Counted from the first letter of the stretch, positions 1-9,159 are shown. The stretch: DNA of 64,000 bases from Micromonospora sp. RHAY321 (GCF_023896955.1 NZ_JAMHIW010000005.1:62001-126000); one strand, 5' to 3'. Notes: generated by a model from the sequence alone, not told the origin. Numbers and translations: made by a program.

Positions 1-1126
1 ACATGGTCTGCAGGCCGTAGCGGATCCCGTTGTCCCGCATGTGCTGGAGCATCGTCGTCATGATCCGGGCACCGGAGCCACCCAACGGATGGCCGAGGGC
101 GATGGCCCCGCCGCGCGGGTTGAGCCGCTCCGGGTCCGCCTCGGTCTCGGCCAGCCACGCCAGCGGCACCGGGGCGAACGCCTCGTTCACCTCGTACACC
201 CCGATCTCCTCGATGCCCAGCCCCGCGCGGCGCAGCGCCTTCGCGGTGGCCGGGATCGGCGCGGTGAGCATGGTGACCGGGTCGTCGGCGGCGACCACGG
301 CGGTGTGGATCCGGGCCAGCGGGCGCAGGCCGTGCCGGCTGGCCCACTCGGTGGTGGTGACCGCGAGCGCCGCGGCGCCGTCGGAGATCTGGGACGCGGA
401 CCCGGCGGTCACCACCCCGTCGGCACGGAACGGGGTGGCCAGCTCGCCGAGCTTGTCCAGGGAGGTGTCCCGGCGGATGCCCTCGTCGGCGGCGAACTTG
501 CCGCCGTCGCCGAGCGGCACCGGCGCCAGCTCCGGGTCGAAGGCGCCGGCGTCCTGCGCGGCGGCCGCCTTCTCGTGGCTGGCCAGCGCGAACTCGTCAA
601 GTTGGGTACGCGAGAAGCGCCACCGCCGGGCGATCAGCTCGGCACCCACCCCCTGGTTGAACGGCAGCGGAGCGTCGTCGGCGAAGCCCTCCACGCCCCG
701 GTAGCGGTCGCGGAGCTGGTCACTGAACGGCATGCCGCCCGCCACGCTGGACCCCATCGGCACCCGGGTCATCGACTCCACGCCGCCGGCGACCACCAGG
801 TCGGCCTGGCCGGAGAGCACCGTCGCGGCGGCGAAGTGCAGTGCCTGCTGGCTGGAGCCGCACTGCCGGTCCAGCGTGGTGCCGGGCACCGACTCGGGCC
901 AGCCGGCGGCGAGCACGCCGTTGCGGGCGATGTTCCACGACTGCTCGCCGACCTGCGAGACGCAGCCCCAGAAGACGTCGTCGACCTGGGTCGGGTCGAG
1001 GCCGGTGCGCTCGGCGAGGGCGCGCAGCACGTGCGCCGAGAGATCGACCGGGTGGACACCGGACAGGCTGCCCTTGCGCCGACCGACGGGGGTACGGACC
1101 GCGCCGACGATGACCGCGTCACTCAT
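1..1126 (-). CDS. Thiolase / acetyl-CoA acetyltransferase, 3' end cut by window edge
   Basis: Thiolases condense or cleave acyl-CoAs (acetyl-CoA acetyltransferase or 3-ketoacyl-CoA thiolase) in the cytoplasm. About 375 residues are visible. The acylated cysteine lies in DRQCGSSQQA (C89), followed by NEAFA (N314) and the catalytic histidine in GHPLGGSG (about H346). The frame runs off base 1 at a codon beginning with T, just where the family's second cysteine (CxG) is expected, so only about 10-20 residues are missing. ATG 1126 has a GGGGAG Shine-Dalgarno (SD) five bases upstream. It is divergent from the PH-domain gene. Whether it is biosynthetic or degradative cannot be told from this fragment. 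Confidence 0.95.
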   Translation of the reverse strand, partial: MSDAVIVGAVRTPVGRRKGSLSGVHPVDLSAHVLRALAERTGLDPTQVDDVFWGCVSQVGEQSWNIARNGVLAAGWPESVPGTTLDRQCGSSQQALHFAAATVLSGQADLVVAGGVESMTRVPMGSSVAGGMPFSDQLRDRYRGVEGFADDAPLPFNQGVGAELIARRWRFSRTQLDEFALASHEKAAAAQDAGAFDPELAPVPLGDGGKFAADEGIRRDTSLDKLGELATPFRADGVVTAGSASQISDGAAALAVTTTEWASRHGLRPLARIHTAVVAADDPVTMLTAPIPATAKALRRAGLGIEEIGVYEVNEAFAPVPLAWLAETEADPERLNPRGGAIALGHPLGGSGARIMTTMLQHMRDNGIRYGLQTM

Positions 1127-1252
1127 GTTTACTCCCCGGTAACCTGGGCTGTCCCGATCCTACGTCGTTCCTGGACCGGCCGTCCGCCCGCCTTCCGCGC
1201 CGGTGGGCGCCGGGCCGTCGCGGCCCCCGGCCGACGCTGGCATGCTGATCGC

Positions 1253-1684
1253 ATGGACGCCGACGCTTCCCCGATCCGGCAGTGGCGGGTGCCGACCACC
1301 GTGCCGCTGGCGAAACTGGCCGGCGCGGTCGTGCTGGTGGCGCTCGGCCTGCTCTTCGCCGAGGGCGACCCGGTGCAACTGACGGTGATCGGGCTGGTCG
1401 TCGCCGGGCTGGCCTGCTGGGCTCTGCGCGACCTGCTGGCACCGGTCCGACTCGCGGTCGACCCGGCCGGTGTGGTCGTCACCCGGGGCTTCGCCGGCCG
1501 CCGCCTGCTGCCCTGGGCAGCGGTCGAGCGGATCACCGTGGACCGCCGGCCACGCCTCGGGCTGACCACCGAACAGCTGGAGATCGACGCCGGGGAGTCG
1601 CTGCACCTGTTCAGCCGGTACGACCTGGGCGCCGACCCGGACGAGGTGGCCGAGGCGCTGCAGGCCGCCCGCCGCGACGCCTGA
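1253..1684 (+). CDS. Small membrane PH-domain-like protein
   Basis: A 143-aa protein with two hydrophobic segments (about residues 20-37 and 42-60), followed by a basic beta-rich domain (VRLAVDPAGVVVTRGFAGRR onwards) that resembles bacterial PH domains found behind two membrane helices. These are common in actinobacteria and have no defined biochemical role. ATG 1253 is preceded at exactly 6 nt by CATGCT, a plausible -10 hexamer, so the mRNA may be leaderless. No SD is visible. It converges on the rhomboid gene with 9 bp between stops. Confidence 0.75.
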   Translation: MDADASPIRQWRVPTTVPLAKLAGAVVLVALGLLFAEGDPVQLTVIGLVVAGLACWALRDLLAPVRLAVDPAGVVVTRGFAGRRLLPWAAVERITVDRRPRLGLTTEQLEIDAGESLHLFSRYDLGADPDEVAEALQAARRDA

Positions 1685-1699
1685 CCCGACCGGTCAGGC
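1679..1699. terminator. Hairpin between convergent stops
   Basis: Perfect 8-bp stem GCCTGACC / GGTCAGGC with a CGACC loop. It covers the stop codons of both the PH-domain gene and the rhomboid gene. There is no T-run, as is usual for actinobacterial intrinsic terminators. It could act in both directions. Confidence 0.55.
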
Positions 1700-2605
1700 G
1701 AGCAGCTGCGCGGTGCGGAACAGGACCAGGGCGAGCAGGATCAGCAGGATGAGCGCGCCGCCAGCGACCTGCACCAACGTGCGCCGGCCGCGCGGCGCGT
1801 ACGCGAGCACCAGGGCCATCGCTCCACCGACCACCAGGCCACCCAGGTGCCCCGGGATCGAGATGCCCGGCACGGTCAGCGTGAACACCAGGTTGATCAC
1901 CAGGATCGGGATCACCTGGGAGATGTCCCGGCCCAACTTGCGCTCGATGATGATCAGCGCGGCGAAGAGGCCGAAGACGGCGGTGGACGCGCCGGCGGTG
2001 GCCGAGTTCTGGGCGCTGAACAGGTAGGCGGCGACGTTACCGCCGAGGCCCGCGATCAGGTAGAGCGCGCCGAAGCGCAGCGGCCCGAGGTTGGCCTCCA
2101 GCGACCGGCCGAGCACCCACAGGGCCCACATGTTGAGCAGCAGGTGGATCACGCCGTAGTGCAGGAACATCGCCGTGACCAGGCGGTACCACTGGCCGTC
2201 GGCCACCCCGCCGAGCGTGCCGTCGGGGAAGACCGCCAGCCCGAGCACCGAACCCCAGTTGGTCAGCGGGGTGCTGCCGCCCATCAGGCCGCCGAAGCCG
2301 GAGCCGCCCACCGCCGCGTCCCCACCCCGGTCGGAGGCGATGGAGAGCAGCATGAGCAGCACGTTCAGCGCGATCAGCGCCTTGGTGACGTAGCCGTGTC
2401 GGCCGGCGGCACCGCCACCGAAGGCGGTACGCGCCGGCCGGACACTGCGACGCCCCTCGTTGACGCACTCCGGGCACTGGTGCCCGACGGACGCCTCCCG
2501 CATGCAGTCCGGGCAGATCGGCCGGTCGCAGCGGGTGCACCGGACGTAGGTCTCCCGGCCGGGGTGCCGGTAGCAGACCGGGGTGGTCGGCGGCGATTCG
2601 CTCAC
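1694..2605 (-). CDS. Rhomboid family intramembrane serine protease
   Basis: A 303-aa polytopic membrane protease that cleaves transmembrane substrates within the bilayer. The N-terminus (residues 9-50) carries a B-box-like zinc-binding region with CxxC and H/C pairs (CTRC, CPDC, HQCPEC). The rhomboid core follows: HLLLN (H154, N158), the catalytic serine in GASTAVFG (S207) and the partner histidine in GHLGG (H253), so the Ser-His dyad is intact. There are six or seven membrane segments. It follows the cyclophilin gene on the same strand. Substrates are unknown. The N-terminal zinc module is common in actinobacterial rhomboids. Confidence 0.93.
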   Translation of the reverse strand: MSESPPTTPVCYRHPGRETYVRCTRCDRPICPDCMREASVGHQCPECVNEGRRSVRPARTAFGGGAAGRHGYVTKALIALNVLLMLLSIASDRGGDAAVGGSGFGGLMGGSTPLTNWGSVLGLAVFPDGTLGGVADGQWYRLVTAMFLHYGVIHLLLNMWALWVLGRSLEANLGPLRFGALYLIAGLGGNVAAYLFSAQNSATAGASTAVFGLFAALIIIERKLGRDISQVIPILVINLVFTLTVPGISIPGHLGGLVVGGAMALVLAYAPRGRRTLVQVAGGALILLILLALVLFRTAQLLA

Positions 2606-2637
2606 CGGGCCGACCCTCCGTCCGCCACCGCGCGGTC

Positions 2638-2655
2638 CACCGGCGCCAGCCGGTG
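2638..2655 (-). terminator. Small hairpin downstream of cyclophilin gene
   Basis: Stem CACCGGC / GCCGGTG with a GCCA loop, about 50 bases beyond the cyclophilin stop and just upstream of the rhomboid start. It may terminate ppi transcription or structure the rhomboid leader. There is no T-tract. Confidence 0.3.
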
Positions 2656-2705
2656 CGGTGCTCCGGAGCGCTCAATCATGCGAGCAAAGGTACCTCGCCC
2701 GTCGA

Positions 2706-3236
<531 letters not shown>

Positions 3237-3353
3237 GGGTACTCCTCACTCGTTGGTCAGTTCCATGCGGATCCTCCCATGTGCCCGATCTGGCATCGCG
3301 GAGGCATCCGAAGGTGGAGGATGACGAAGGAACAACTCCCAGGAGGTAGGACC

Positions 3354-4091
3354 GTGTTTGGAATCGGGCGGCGCAAGTCCCAGGGGCAGCTGGCGAAGGC
3401 CGAGCTGAACCAGAGCATCAGCCACCTGGTGCAGGCAGCCAACCACGCCGCCAAGGGCGCCGGTGCGACCGTCGGCCCGCGGGTCCAGGTGGCCCGAGGC
3501 TACGTCGGGCCGGCCGCGACGAAGGTGCGCGACCGCGCGTCGACCGGCTGGGGGACGACACTCACCACGCTGGCACCGCTGGCCGCGGCGGCCCGTGACG
3601 GCGCCGCGCAGGCGGGGCCGCTCACCAGGAAGGCCAGGTCGAAGAACATGCGGATCACCGGCAAGAAGAAGCAGCCGCGTCGTCGCGGCTCGATGATGAC
3701 CGGCCTACTGGCGGCGGGTGCGATCGCCGGCCTGGCCGGCGCGGTCGCCCTGCGTCGCCGCCGGGAGCAGCAGGAGTGGGCCGAGTACGACCCCACCCGC
3801 ACCCTGGAGCCGATGCGCGACGAGGTGGACTCGATCGAGGTGCGGACCCCGTCCGCCGCCAGCAAGGGCACCGACGGGTCCGCCATGGCCGGGATGACCG
3901 GCGCGGGCAGCTCGGCGGTCGCCGGCGGCGACAGCGCCAGCACCACGGGCACGGCCAAGCCGACCAGCGTCCGCCCGACCGACAAGGTCCCCTCGGTCGC
4001 CGAGGGCGCCAAGGACGCCTCCGGGCGCCCGGCCGACGACCTCACCAAGGCGCTGGGCAAGGACACCGCCCGCACCAACGGCCGCCGCTGA
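3354..4091 (+). CDS. Hypothetical membrane-anchored basic protein
   Basis: A 245-aa protein of unknown function. The N-terminus (FGIGRRKSQGQLAKAELNQS) begins a helical, Ala-rich region to about residue 90. A very basic stretch (KKKQPRRRG) precedes one hydrophobic segment (about 112-132, GLLAAGAIAGLAGAVAL) ending in RRRREQQEW, and the last 100 residues are Ser/Thr/Ala-rich and probably disordered. The start is GTG 3354 because AGGAGG lies 7 bases upstream. An in-frame ATG at 3321 has its only purine-rich stretch directly abutting it. It resembles the uncharacterised histone-like or membrane-tether proteins of actinobacteria, but I assign no function. Confidence 0.75.
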   Translation: MFGIGRRKSQGQLAKAELNQSISHLVQAANHAAKGAGATVGPRVQVARGYVGPAATKVRDRASTGWGTTLTTLAPLAAAARDGAAQAGPLTRKARSKNMRITGKKKQPRRRGSMMTGLLAAGAIAGLAGAVALRRRREQQEWAEYDPTRTLEPMRDEVDSIEVRTPSAASKGTDGSAMAGMTGAGSSAVAGGDSASTTGTAKPTSVRPTDKVPSVAEGAKDASGRPADDLTKALGKDTARTNGRR

Positions 4092-4110
4092 CCTCAGCGG
4101 CAGCGCACCG

Positions 4111-4150
4111 AGCGCCGGCGAAAGCGGGGTCCTCCCCGCCCGCCGGCGCT
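4111..4150. terminator. Compound hairpin between convergent genes
   Basis: Outer stem AGCGCCGGCG / CGCCGGCGCT (10 bp, perfect) encloses an inner stem GCGGGG / CCCCGC with a TCCT loop. It lies between the stops of the 3354 gene and corA, so it probably terminates both. Confidence 0.7.
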
Positions 4151-4163
4151 TCTGCGCGGTCGC

Positions 4164-5309
4164 TCAGAGCCAGCCGTTGCGGCGGAACCAGCGGTAGAGC
4201 GCCAGGGAGACGCCGAGCATGAGGGCCAGGACGACGGGATAGCCGTACGTCATCCTCAACTCGGGCATGTTGTCGAAGTTCATCCCGTAGATGCCGGCGA
4301 TGGCCGTCCACACGGCGGCGATACCGGCCCAGGCGGCGATCTTGCGCATGTCGTTGTTCTGGTCGACGGTGACCTGGGCCAACCGCGCCTGCAGGATCGA
4401 GTTCAGCAGGTCGTCGTAGGAGTTGACCTGCTCGACCGTGCGGCTCAGGTGGTCCTGCACGTCCCGGAAGTAGCGGCGGATCTCCTTCGGCACGTCCCGG
4501 TTGGCCTGCGTGGTCAACGTCATCAGCGGCCGCTGCAACGGCACCACGGCCCGCTTGAACTCCACCAGCTCCCGCTTCATCTGGTAGATCCGCTGGATCC
4601 GGCCGTGGCTGTTGCGGTCGAAGACCTCGGCCTCCAGCATGTCCAGGTCGTCCTCGAGCTGGTCGGCGACCTCCAGATAGAGGTCGACCACCCGGTCGGT
4701 CACCCCGTACGCCACCGCCCACGGCCCCTGGAGCAGCAACTCCTGCTTGGTCTCCAGGTCGGCCCGCACCGGGGAGAGCCGGCAGGCATCCCCGTGCCGG
4801 ACGCTGATCAGGAAGTTCGGGCCGATGAAGAGCATCACCTGGCCGGTCTCCACGACCTCGGAGTTCTCGGTCAGCTCGGCGTGCTCGCAGTACCGGGCGG
4901 TCCGCAGCACCAGGAAGCTGACGTCGCCGAACCGCTCCAGCTTGGGGCGCTGCTCGGCCTTCACCGCGTCCTCGACGGCGAGCTCGTGCAGCCCGTAGGT
5001 CTCCGCGATGGCGGTCATCTCCGCCAGCTCGGGCTGGTGCAGCCCGATCCAGACGAAGCCGTTCTCCTCGCGGCGCGCCGCGGCCAGGGCCTCCGCGTAC
5101 GTCCAGTCACCGGGTTGCCGCTTGCCGTCGACGTAGAGCGCGCAGTCGACCACGCCGCTGCGACCGGTGCCGGTGGGGGTCGGCGCGGGCGGTGAGTCGT
5201 CGGCGTTGAGTATCCGGGTCATCGCCCGGACCGGGGACGGCCACGCCCGTGGTCGCAGCACCCTGCCGGTGTTCAACGGCGTCCGGCCCCGCTCTTCCCG
5301 ATCCGTCAT
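4164..5309 (-). CDS. corA: Magnesium/cobalt transporter CorA
   Basis: A 381-aa CorA-family divalent cation channel. A long cytoplasmic alpha/beta domain and helical stalk (residues about 40-320) precede two C-terminal membrane helices. The signature GMN at 342-344 (YGMNFDNMPEL) joins them, and the tail is short and basic (YRWFRRNGWL). The start is ATG 5309 with GGGGAGG upstream. A later ATG (M30, MTRILNAD) is a weaker alternative because the first 30 residues look unstructured. Monocistronic, with a divergent-looking leader of over 300 bp upstream. Confidence 0.95.
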   Translation of the reverse strand: MTDREERGRTPLNTGRVLRPRAWPSPVRAMTRILNADDSPPAPTPTGTGRSGVVDCALYVDGKRQPGDWTYAEALAAARREENGFVWIGLHQPELAEMTAIAETYGLHELAVEDAVKAEQRPKLERFGDVSFLVLRTARYCEHAELTENSEVVETGQVMLFIGPNFLISVRHGDACRLSPVRADLETKQELLLQGPWAVAYGVTDRVVDLYLEVADQLEDDLDMLEAEVFDRNSHGRIQRIYQMKRELVEFKRAVVPLQRPLMTLTTQANRDVPKEIRRYFRDVQDHLSRTVEQVNSYDDLLNSILQARLAQVTVDQNNDMRKIAAWAGIAAVWTAIAGIYGMNFDNMPELRMTYGYPVVLALMLGVSLALYRWFRRNGWL

Positions 5310-5613
5310 CGCGCCACCTCCCCACGCTCAGCTGCGGCTTGCAGGCTACGCCGGTCGCGGCCGAGGGCACGGGTGACGGCGGTCGCACGGGGGGCGGCGC
5401 CGGGCGGGCCGGGCCGCATCGGGGGGTGCGGGGACGACACGGCCCACCCGGCGCCCTGTGGGGGCGGGGGGTTGTGCTGCTCGCATCACCCGGAGGCGGC
5501 GGGAATGAGCCCGGCGACGGGCCGTGACATCCGCTGCCACTGATGAGTGACGCTCGCAGCATTGTGAGCCGCCGGCCGCCCGAGCGGGAGTCCCGGGACG
5601 GCCGGCATCGTCG
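5310..5613. other. Non-coding stretch upstream of corA
   Basis: No supported gene. The corA-proximal part has, reading on the minus strand, a TAGCCT hexamer about 40 bases before ATG 5309 that could be its -10 element. The remainder is G-rich with several G-runs and no clear repeat until the palindrome at 5614. Confidence 0.4.
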
Positions 5614-5635
5614 TTCTGTCGGGAACCCGACAGAA
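5614..5635 (-). terminator. 22-bp perfect palindrome after aminotransferase stop
   Basis: Arms TTCTGTCGGG and CCCGACAGAA separated by AA, starting one base beyond the aminotransferase stop codon. It most likely forms a terminator hairpin for that gene. The near-zero spacer would also suit a protein-binding operator. There is no T-run. Confidence 0.5.
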
Positions 5636-5636
5636 A

Positions 5637-6800
5637 TCAGCTCCGGACGGCCTCCACGGCCGCCGCCAGCCGGCGGACACCCTCGTCGATCCGGTCGGCG
5701 GTCACCGCCGAGAAGGCCAGCCGCAGGGCGTGCCGCCCGCCGTCCAGCACGAAGTCGCTGCCCTTGACCACGGCGACCCCACGCTCCGCCGCCGCCGGGG
5801 CGAGCCGGTCGACCAGCACGTCCTCCGGGAACTCCACCCAGAGGAAGTAGCCGCCGTCGGGCTCCACGAACCGAGCCTCCGGCAGGTGCCGCCGCAGCGA
5901 CTCGGCGAGCACCTGGGCCCGCTCACCCAGCGCCGCGCGCACGGTCTCGATCGAGCGGTCGATGTCACCCGAGACGCAGAACTGGTGCACGATCGCCTGG
6001 GACACCATGCCCGGCGAGATGTAGAGGCTGGTGGCGTTCTTGGCGATGTCCGCGATCAGATCCGCCGAGCCGACCAGGTATCCGACCCGCACGCCCGGGC
6101 AGACCGTCTTGGTGAAGCTCGACGCGTGCACCACCACGTTGCGGGTGTCCAGCGAGAGCATCGACGGCAGGGCCTCGCCGCGGAACCGGATGTCCGCGTA
6201 CGGGTCGTCCTCGAAGATCGTGAACTCGTACTCGGCCGCGAGGTCGAGCAGCTCCCGGCGCTTCTCCAGCGAGAGCGTCACGCCGGCCGGGTTCTGGTAG
6301 TTCGGGATGACGTGCGCGAGTCGCGGCCGGACGCCGGACTCCAGCAGCTTGCGCAGCTCGGCAGTGTCCAGGCCGTCCGGCTGCACCGAGACCCCGTGCA
6401 GCTCGCTGCCCATCCGCTGCAGGTTGAGCAGCGTCCGGTCGTACGTCGGCCGCTCCACCACCACCGCGTCGCCGGGGCGGACCAGGTGGTCGAAGAGGAA
6501 CGCGTCGGCCTGGAGCGACCCGTTGGTGACCAGCACCTGGTCGGCCGCGACGCCGTGCTTCTCGGCGATCCACTTCCGCAGTGGCACGTAGCCGACGGAG
6601 GTGCCGTACGCCGTGACCCCCGCGGGGTCGGCGTCGAAGGCGCGGACGGCGGCGGCCTTGAGCCCCTCGACATCGACGATGTCCAGCGAGGGAGCCCCAC
6701 GGGCGAAGGAGATCAGCTGCTCGGCGGTCATGGATGTTGAGCGTACGGGCGGCGACGGGGGGCGCGCGGACGGCACGGCGATGTCCGCATCCTGAGCCAC
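5637..6800 (-). CDS. PLP-dependent aminotransferase (class I/II, LysN-like)
   Basis: A 387-aa fold-type I aminotransferase of the group related to 2-aminoadipate/multisubstrate aminotransferases and MocR catalytic domains, but lacking a winged-helix domain. The PLP lysine is K231 in SSFTKTVCPG. NYQNPAG and EDDPYADIRF give the cofactor-binding Asn and Asp/Tyr, and the arginine near the C-terminus (HALRLAFS) would bind the substrate carboxylate. The GTG start at 6800 gives the longest form. ATG at 6731 (MTAEQLISFARG) is a serious alternative since the first 23 residues look unstructured and neither has a strong SD. Its substrate cannot be read from sequence. Confidence 0.88.
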   Translation of the reverse strand: MAQDADIAVPSARPPSPPVRSTSMTAEQLISFARGAPSLDIVDVEGLKAAAVRAFDADPAGVTAYGTSVGYVPLRKWIAEKHGVAADQVLVTNGSLQADAFLFDHLVRPGDAVVVERPTYDRTLLNLQRMGSELHGVSVQPDGLDTAELRKLLESGVRPRLAHVIPNYQNPAGVTLSLEKRRELLDLAAEYEFTIFEDDPYADIRFRGEALPSMLSLDTRNVVVHASSFTKTVCPGVRVGYLVGSADLIADIAKNATSLYISPGMVSQAIVHQFCVSGDIDRSIETVRAALGERAQVLAESLRRHLPEARFVEPDGGYFLWVEFPEDVLVDRLAPAAAERGVAVVKGSDFVLDGGRHALRLAFSAVTADRIDEGVRRLAAAVEAVRS

Positions 6801-6837
6801 CGGGTCGGGTGACCCGCCTCCACCGGACGGCGACAGA

Positions 6838-7296
6838 TCAGACCGGAAGGGCGAGCGCGTCGTGCTGCGCAGCCCGGGAAAGGCCCTCCAGCTGCACGCC
6901 GAGCGTGTCGAGGAGCTGGCTCCAGTCGAAGTAGGACCGCCAGGCGACGATCCGCCCCCGACGTGCCCGCACCACGTCGGCCACCTCCCAGCTCACCGTC
7001 CGGCCGGTGGGCGCGACGGTGCCGAACGGCGAGTGCAGCGTGCCGGTGTGGGTGCCGGTCAGGCGCAGCTCGGCGGCCACTCCACCGGCCGTGCGCACCG
7101 CGCCCAACGGGTCGACCCGCAGGTCCGGGAAGGCTCCCGTCCAGGTGCGCAGCAGCGCTGGCAGCTCGATCGGGCGGACGGTGACACCCGGCATGGCGTA
7201 GAACGCCTCCGGGGCGTAGAGATCCGGCAGCCGGGCCACGTCCCGACGCAGGAGCATGGCGTACTGCTGCTCGACCAGGCGCTCCGCGTCACGCAT
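6838..7296 (-). CDS. SnoaL/NTF2-like fold protein
   Basis: A 152-aa protein of the SnoaL-like ester-cyclase group: a cone-shaped alpha+beta barrel that binds small hydrophobic ligands. Typical features are the N-terminal helix (AERLVEQQYAMLLRRD), the LPDLYAPEAFYAMPG segment and the late beta strands with GRIVAWRSYFDW. ATG 7296 has GGGGAGG five bases upstream, so the in-frame ATG 27 bases further out is rejected. It lies upstream of the aminotransferase on the same strand. Function unknown; it may be a steroid- or polyketide-like ligand handler. Confidence 0.75.
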   Translation of the reverse strand: MRDAERLVEQQYAMLLRRDVARLPDLYAPEAFYAMPGVTVRPIELPALLRTWTGAFPDLRVDPLGAVRTAGGVAAELRLTGTHTGTLHSPFGTVAPTGRTVSWEVADVVRARRGRIVAWRSYFDWSQLLDTLGVQLEGLSRAAQHDALALPV

Positions 7297-7367
7297 CGGG
7301 CCCTCCCCTGCGGGCCACGGCACCTCCGCGCCCGCAAGGAATCCCTACCCGTCGATCCGGCCGGCAC

Positions 7368-7399
7368 ACCTGTCCGCCGGGATCCCCTGCCGGACAGGT
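7368..7399 (-). terminator. Hairpin at the end of the CBS-domain gene
   Basis: 9-bp stem ACCTGTCCG / CGGACAGGT with a 14-base loop. It begins at the CBS-gene stop codon and lies about 70 bases before the SnoaL-like start, so it separates the two transcription units. Confidence 0.5.
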
Positions 7400-7794
7400 C
7401 AGGTCGCGGCCACCGCCTGACTCTCGGCCCAGACCCGCATGATGTCCCGGACGGAGATCACGCCGGCCACCTCGCGGCCGTCCAGCACCACCAGGTGCCG
7501 GAAACCGCCCCGGGCCATCGCGGCGGCCGCCTCGGCGACCGTCCACTCCGGGCCGGCGTAGACCACCTCCCAGGTGAGGTGGGCGCCGGTGCGTTCCACG
7601 TCGCAGTCCAGGCCGGCGCCGATGGCCTTCAACACGTCGCGTTCGGTCATGATCCCGATCCCCTCGGAGTCGGGGTCGATCACGACCGCCGACCCGACAC
7701 CGCGGGCCGACATCATCCGGGCCGCCTGGCGGAGCGTGTGCTCCGGACCGACGACGAGGACCTGGCTGGACATCGCTTCCCGTACCTGCATCAC
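7399..7794 (-). CDS. Two-CBS-domain protein
   Basis: A 131-aa protein consisting only of a tandem CBS pair (Bateman module), residues 5-60 and 70-125. Repeat features are MTERDVLKAIGAG in the first and ISVRDIMRVW in the second. Such stand-alone modules bind adenosyl ligands (AMP, ATP, NAD or SAM) and report energy state. The target is unknown. GTG 7794 is immediately followed by ATG 7791 in frame and either could be used. AAGGGG lies 7-10 bases upstream. It is divergent from the Nudix gene. Confidence 0.9.
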   Translation of the reverse strand: MMQVREAMSSQVLVVGPEHTLRQAARMMSARGVGSAVVIDPDSEGIGIMTERDVLKAIGAGLDCDVERTGAHLTWEVVYAGPEWTVAEAAAAMARGGFRHLVVLDGREVAGVISVRDIMRVWAESQAVAAT

Positions 7795-7905
7795 GCATCA
7801 CCCCTTTGGGACGGTGGCATCCGGTACGGACATGGTGGTCCGTGAATGTTTCCTGAACAAGACCGGGCATCGTCGCGGCACCCGACCGCTCGCTACTGTC
7901 GAGCG

Positions 7906-8355
7906 GTGTCCACCGAGCCCCTGCGCTGCGCCGGCGCGCTGATCGTCGACCACGACGGCCGCATCTTCTTTCAGCGCCGGTCGCCGTACCGGCGCCTCTT
8001 TCCCAACTGCTGGGACATCGTCGGTGGCCACCTGGAGCCGGGCGAGGAGATCGACGAGGCGCTCCGCCGGGAGGTCACCGAGGAGACCGGCTGGATCCTG
8101 TCGCACGTGCTCGGCCAGGTGGGTGAATACCAGTACGTCGGCGACGACGGCCTGGCCCGGATCGAACACGACTTCCTGGTCCGGGTGGACGGCGACCTCG
8201 ACCACCCGACGCTGGAGCCCGGCAAGCACACCGAGTACCGCTGGCTGGCCGAGCACGAGGTGACCGTGCTGGACGAGCACCGCGACGTCAACGACGGGCT
8301 GATCCGGCGGATCGCGGAGGAGGGCTTCGCCGTCCTGCGGTCGATCGGACTGTGA
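7906..8355 (+). CDS. Nudix hydrolase
   Basis: A 149-aa Nudix (NTP-pyrophosphohydrolase) protein. The Nudix box is complete at about residues 43-66: GGHLEPGEEIDEALRREVTEE then TGW, with the catalytic REVTEE metal ligands. The start is GTG 7906, since TACTGT (a -10-like hexamer) ends 6 nt upstream, suggesting a leaderless message; the in-frame ATG 60 bases upstream lies in a region of no family similarity. It overlaps the next gene by 4 bp (GTGA), so translation is coupled. Substrate unknown. The arrangement RRSPYRRLFPNCWDIVGGH resembles mRNA/NTP housecleaning or IPP-isomerase-like members. Confidence 0.9.
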   Translation: MSTEPLRCAGALIVDHDGRIFFQRRSPYRRLFPNCWDIVGGHLEPGEEIDEALRREVTEETGWILSHVLGQVGEYQYVGDDGLARIEHDFLVRVDGDLDHPTLEPGKHTEYRWLAEHEVTVLDEHRDVNDGLIRRIAEEGFAVLRSIGL

Positions 8356-9119
8356 ACACCGTCGAGCTGGCGCCGCACCGGTTCGCCGGGCTGCTCGCAC
8401 CGGCCGTGGACCGGGCCTTCCGCGCCGGCATGCTCGCCGGCCGCGACGGTGGCGGCGCCGAGCTGACCCAGCGGTACGGCGGACCGGCGGCGGCCGGCTT
8501 CCTGGTCGACCTGCGTACCCGGCTGGCCGCACCCGGAGGCACGGTCGACGCGCCGGGGTTCGCGGCGATCACCCGGTACCACGACCCGGTCGTCTGCCAG
8601 CGGACGGTGGACAAACACGTGGCGCACGGGATGCTCCACCGCAGCCCGGACGGCGCGCTCTGGGCCACCGAGCGGGGTGCCGCCTTCCTCACCGAGCTGT
8701 ACCAGGTGCACGCGGAGGTCACCGAGGAGCTGTGGGCCGGGCACGACGAGCGGGTGTCACGCCTGGTGTCCGCGCTCGGCCGGCTGCTCCCGTACGCCCT
8801 GGTGCTGGCCGACGAGGAGGGGGACCGCAGCGGCTCGGCCTTCGCCGCGATGGCACCCCCGCACGAGCCGGACGGCACCCCGTCGGGGGTGCTGCTGCTC
8901 AACCGCCTGGGCACGCTGCGCTACCACCGGGCCGACGCGCACGCCGCCGCCTGGACCGCCGCCGGGCACACCGCCACGAGCATCGCGGCCCTGCCGGCCG
9001 GCCCCGAGCGGCTCGCCATCGAGCTGGAGACCGACCGTCGGGCGGCCGGCCCGTACGCCACGCTCGGCGCGGAGGAGCGGCTGACCATGCTCGCCGACCT
9101 GGCGGCCCTGCCCGGCTGA
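8352..9119 (+). CDS. Winged-helix-like protein, unknown role
   Basis: A 255-aa protein. Residues 65-115 look like a winged helix: a YHDPVVCQRTVDKHVAHGML recognition region followed by a wing and TERGAAFL. The rest is Ala/Leu-rich alpha/beta with no motif I recognise. GTG 8352 overlaps the Nudix stop (GTGA), so the two are one operon and may act together, for example as a regulator with a metabolite-cleaning enzyme. I do not assign a family. MarR-like fold is a guess based on the wHTH pattern. Confidence 0.6.
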   Translation: MNTVELAPHRFAGLLAPAVDRAFRAGMLAGRDGGGAELTQRYGGPAAAGFLVDLRTRLAAPGGTVDAPGFAAITRYHDPVVCQRTVDKHVAHGMLHRSPDGALWATERGAAFLTELYQVHAEVTEELWAGHDERVSRLVSALGRLLPYALVLADEEGDRSGSAFAAMAPPHEPDGTPSGVLLLNRLGTLRYHRADAHAAAWTAAGHTATSIAALPAGPERLAIELETDRRAAGPYATLGAEERLTMLADLAALPG

Positions 9120-9153
9120 CCCGGTTGGCCGGAGCCGCGCGGCCACCCGGGGC

Positions 9154-9159
9154 TATCCT
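9154..9159 (+). promoter_or_regulatory. -10 element of the CDP-alcohol cassette
   Basis: TATCCT, with a GTG exactly 6 bases after it at 9166. Transcription would begin at or near that GTG, giving a short leader with GGGAGG (9185-9190) before ATG 9199. No good -35 is visible. Confidence 0.5.
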
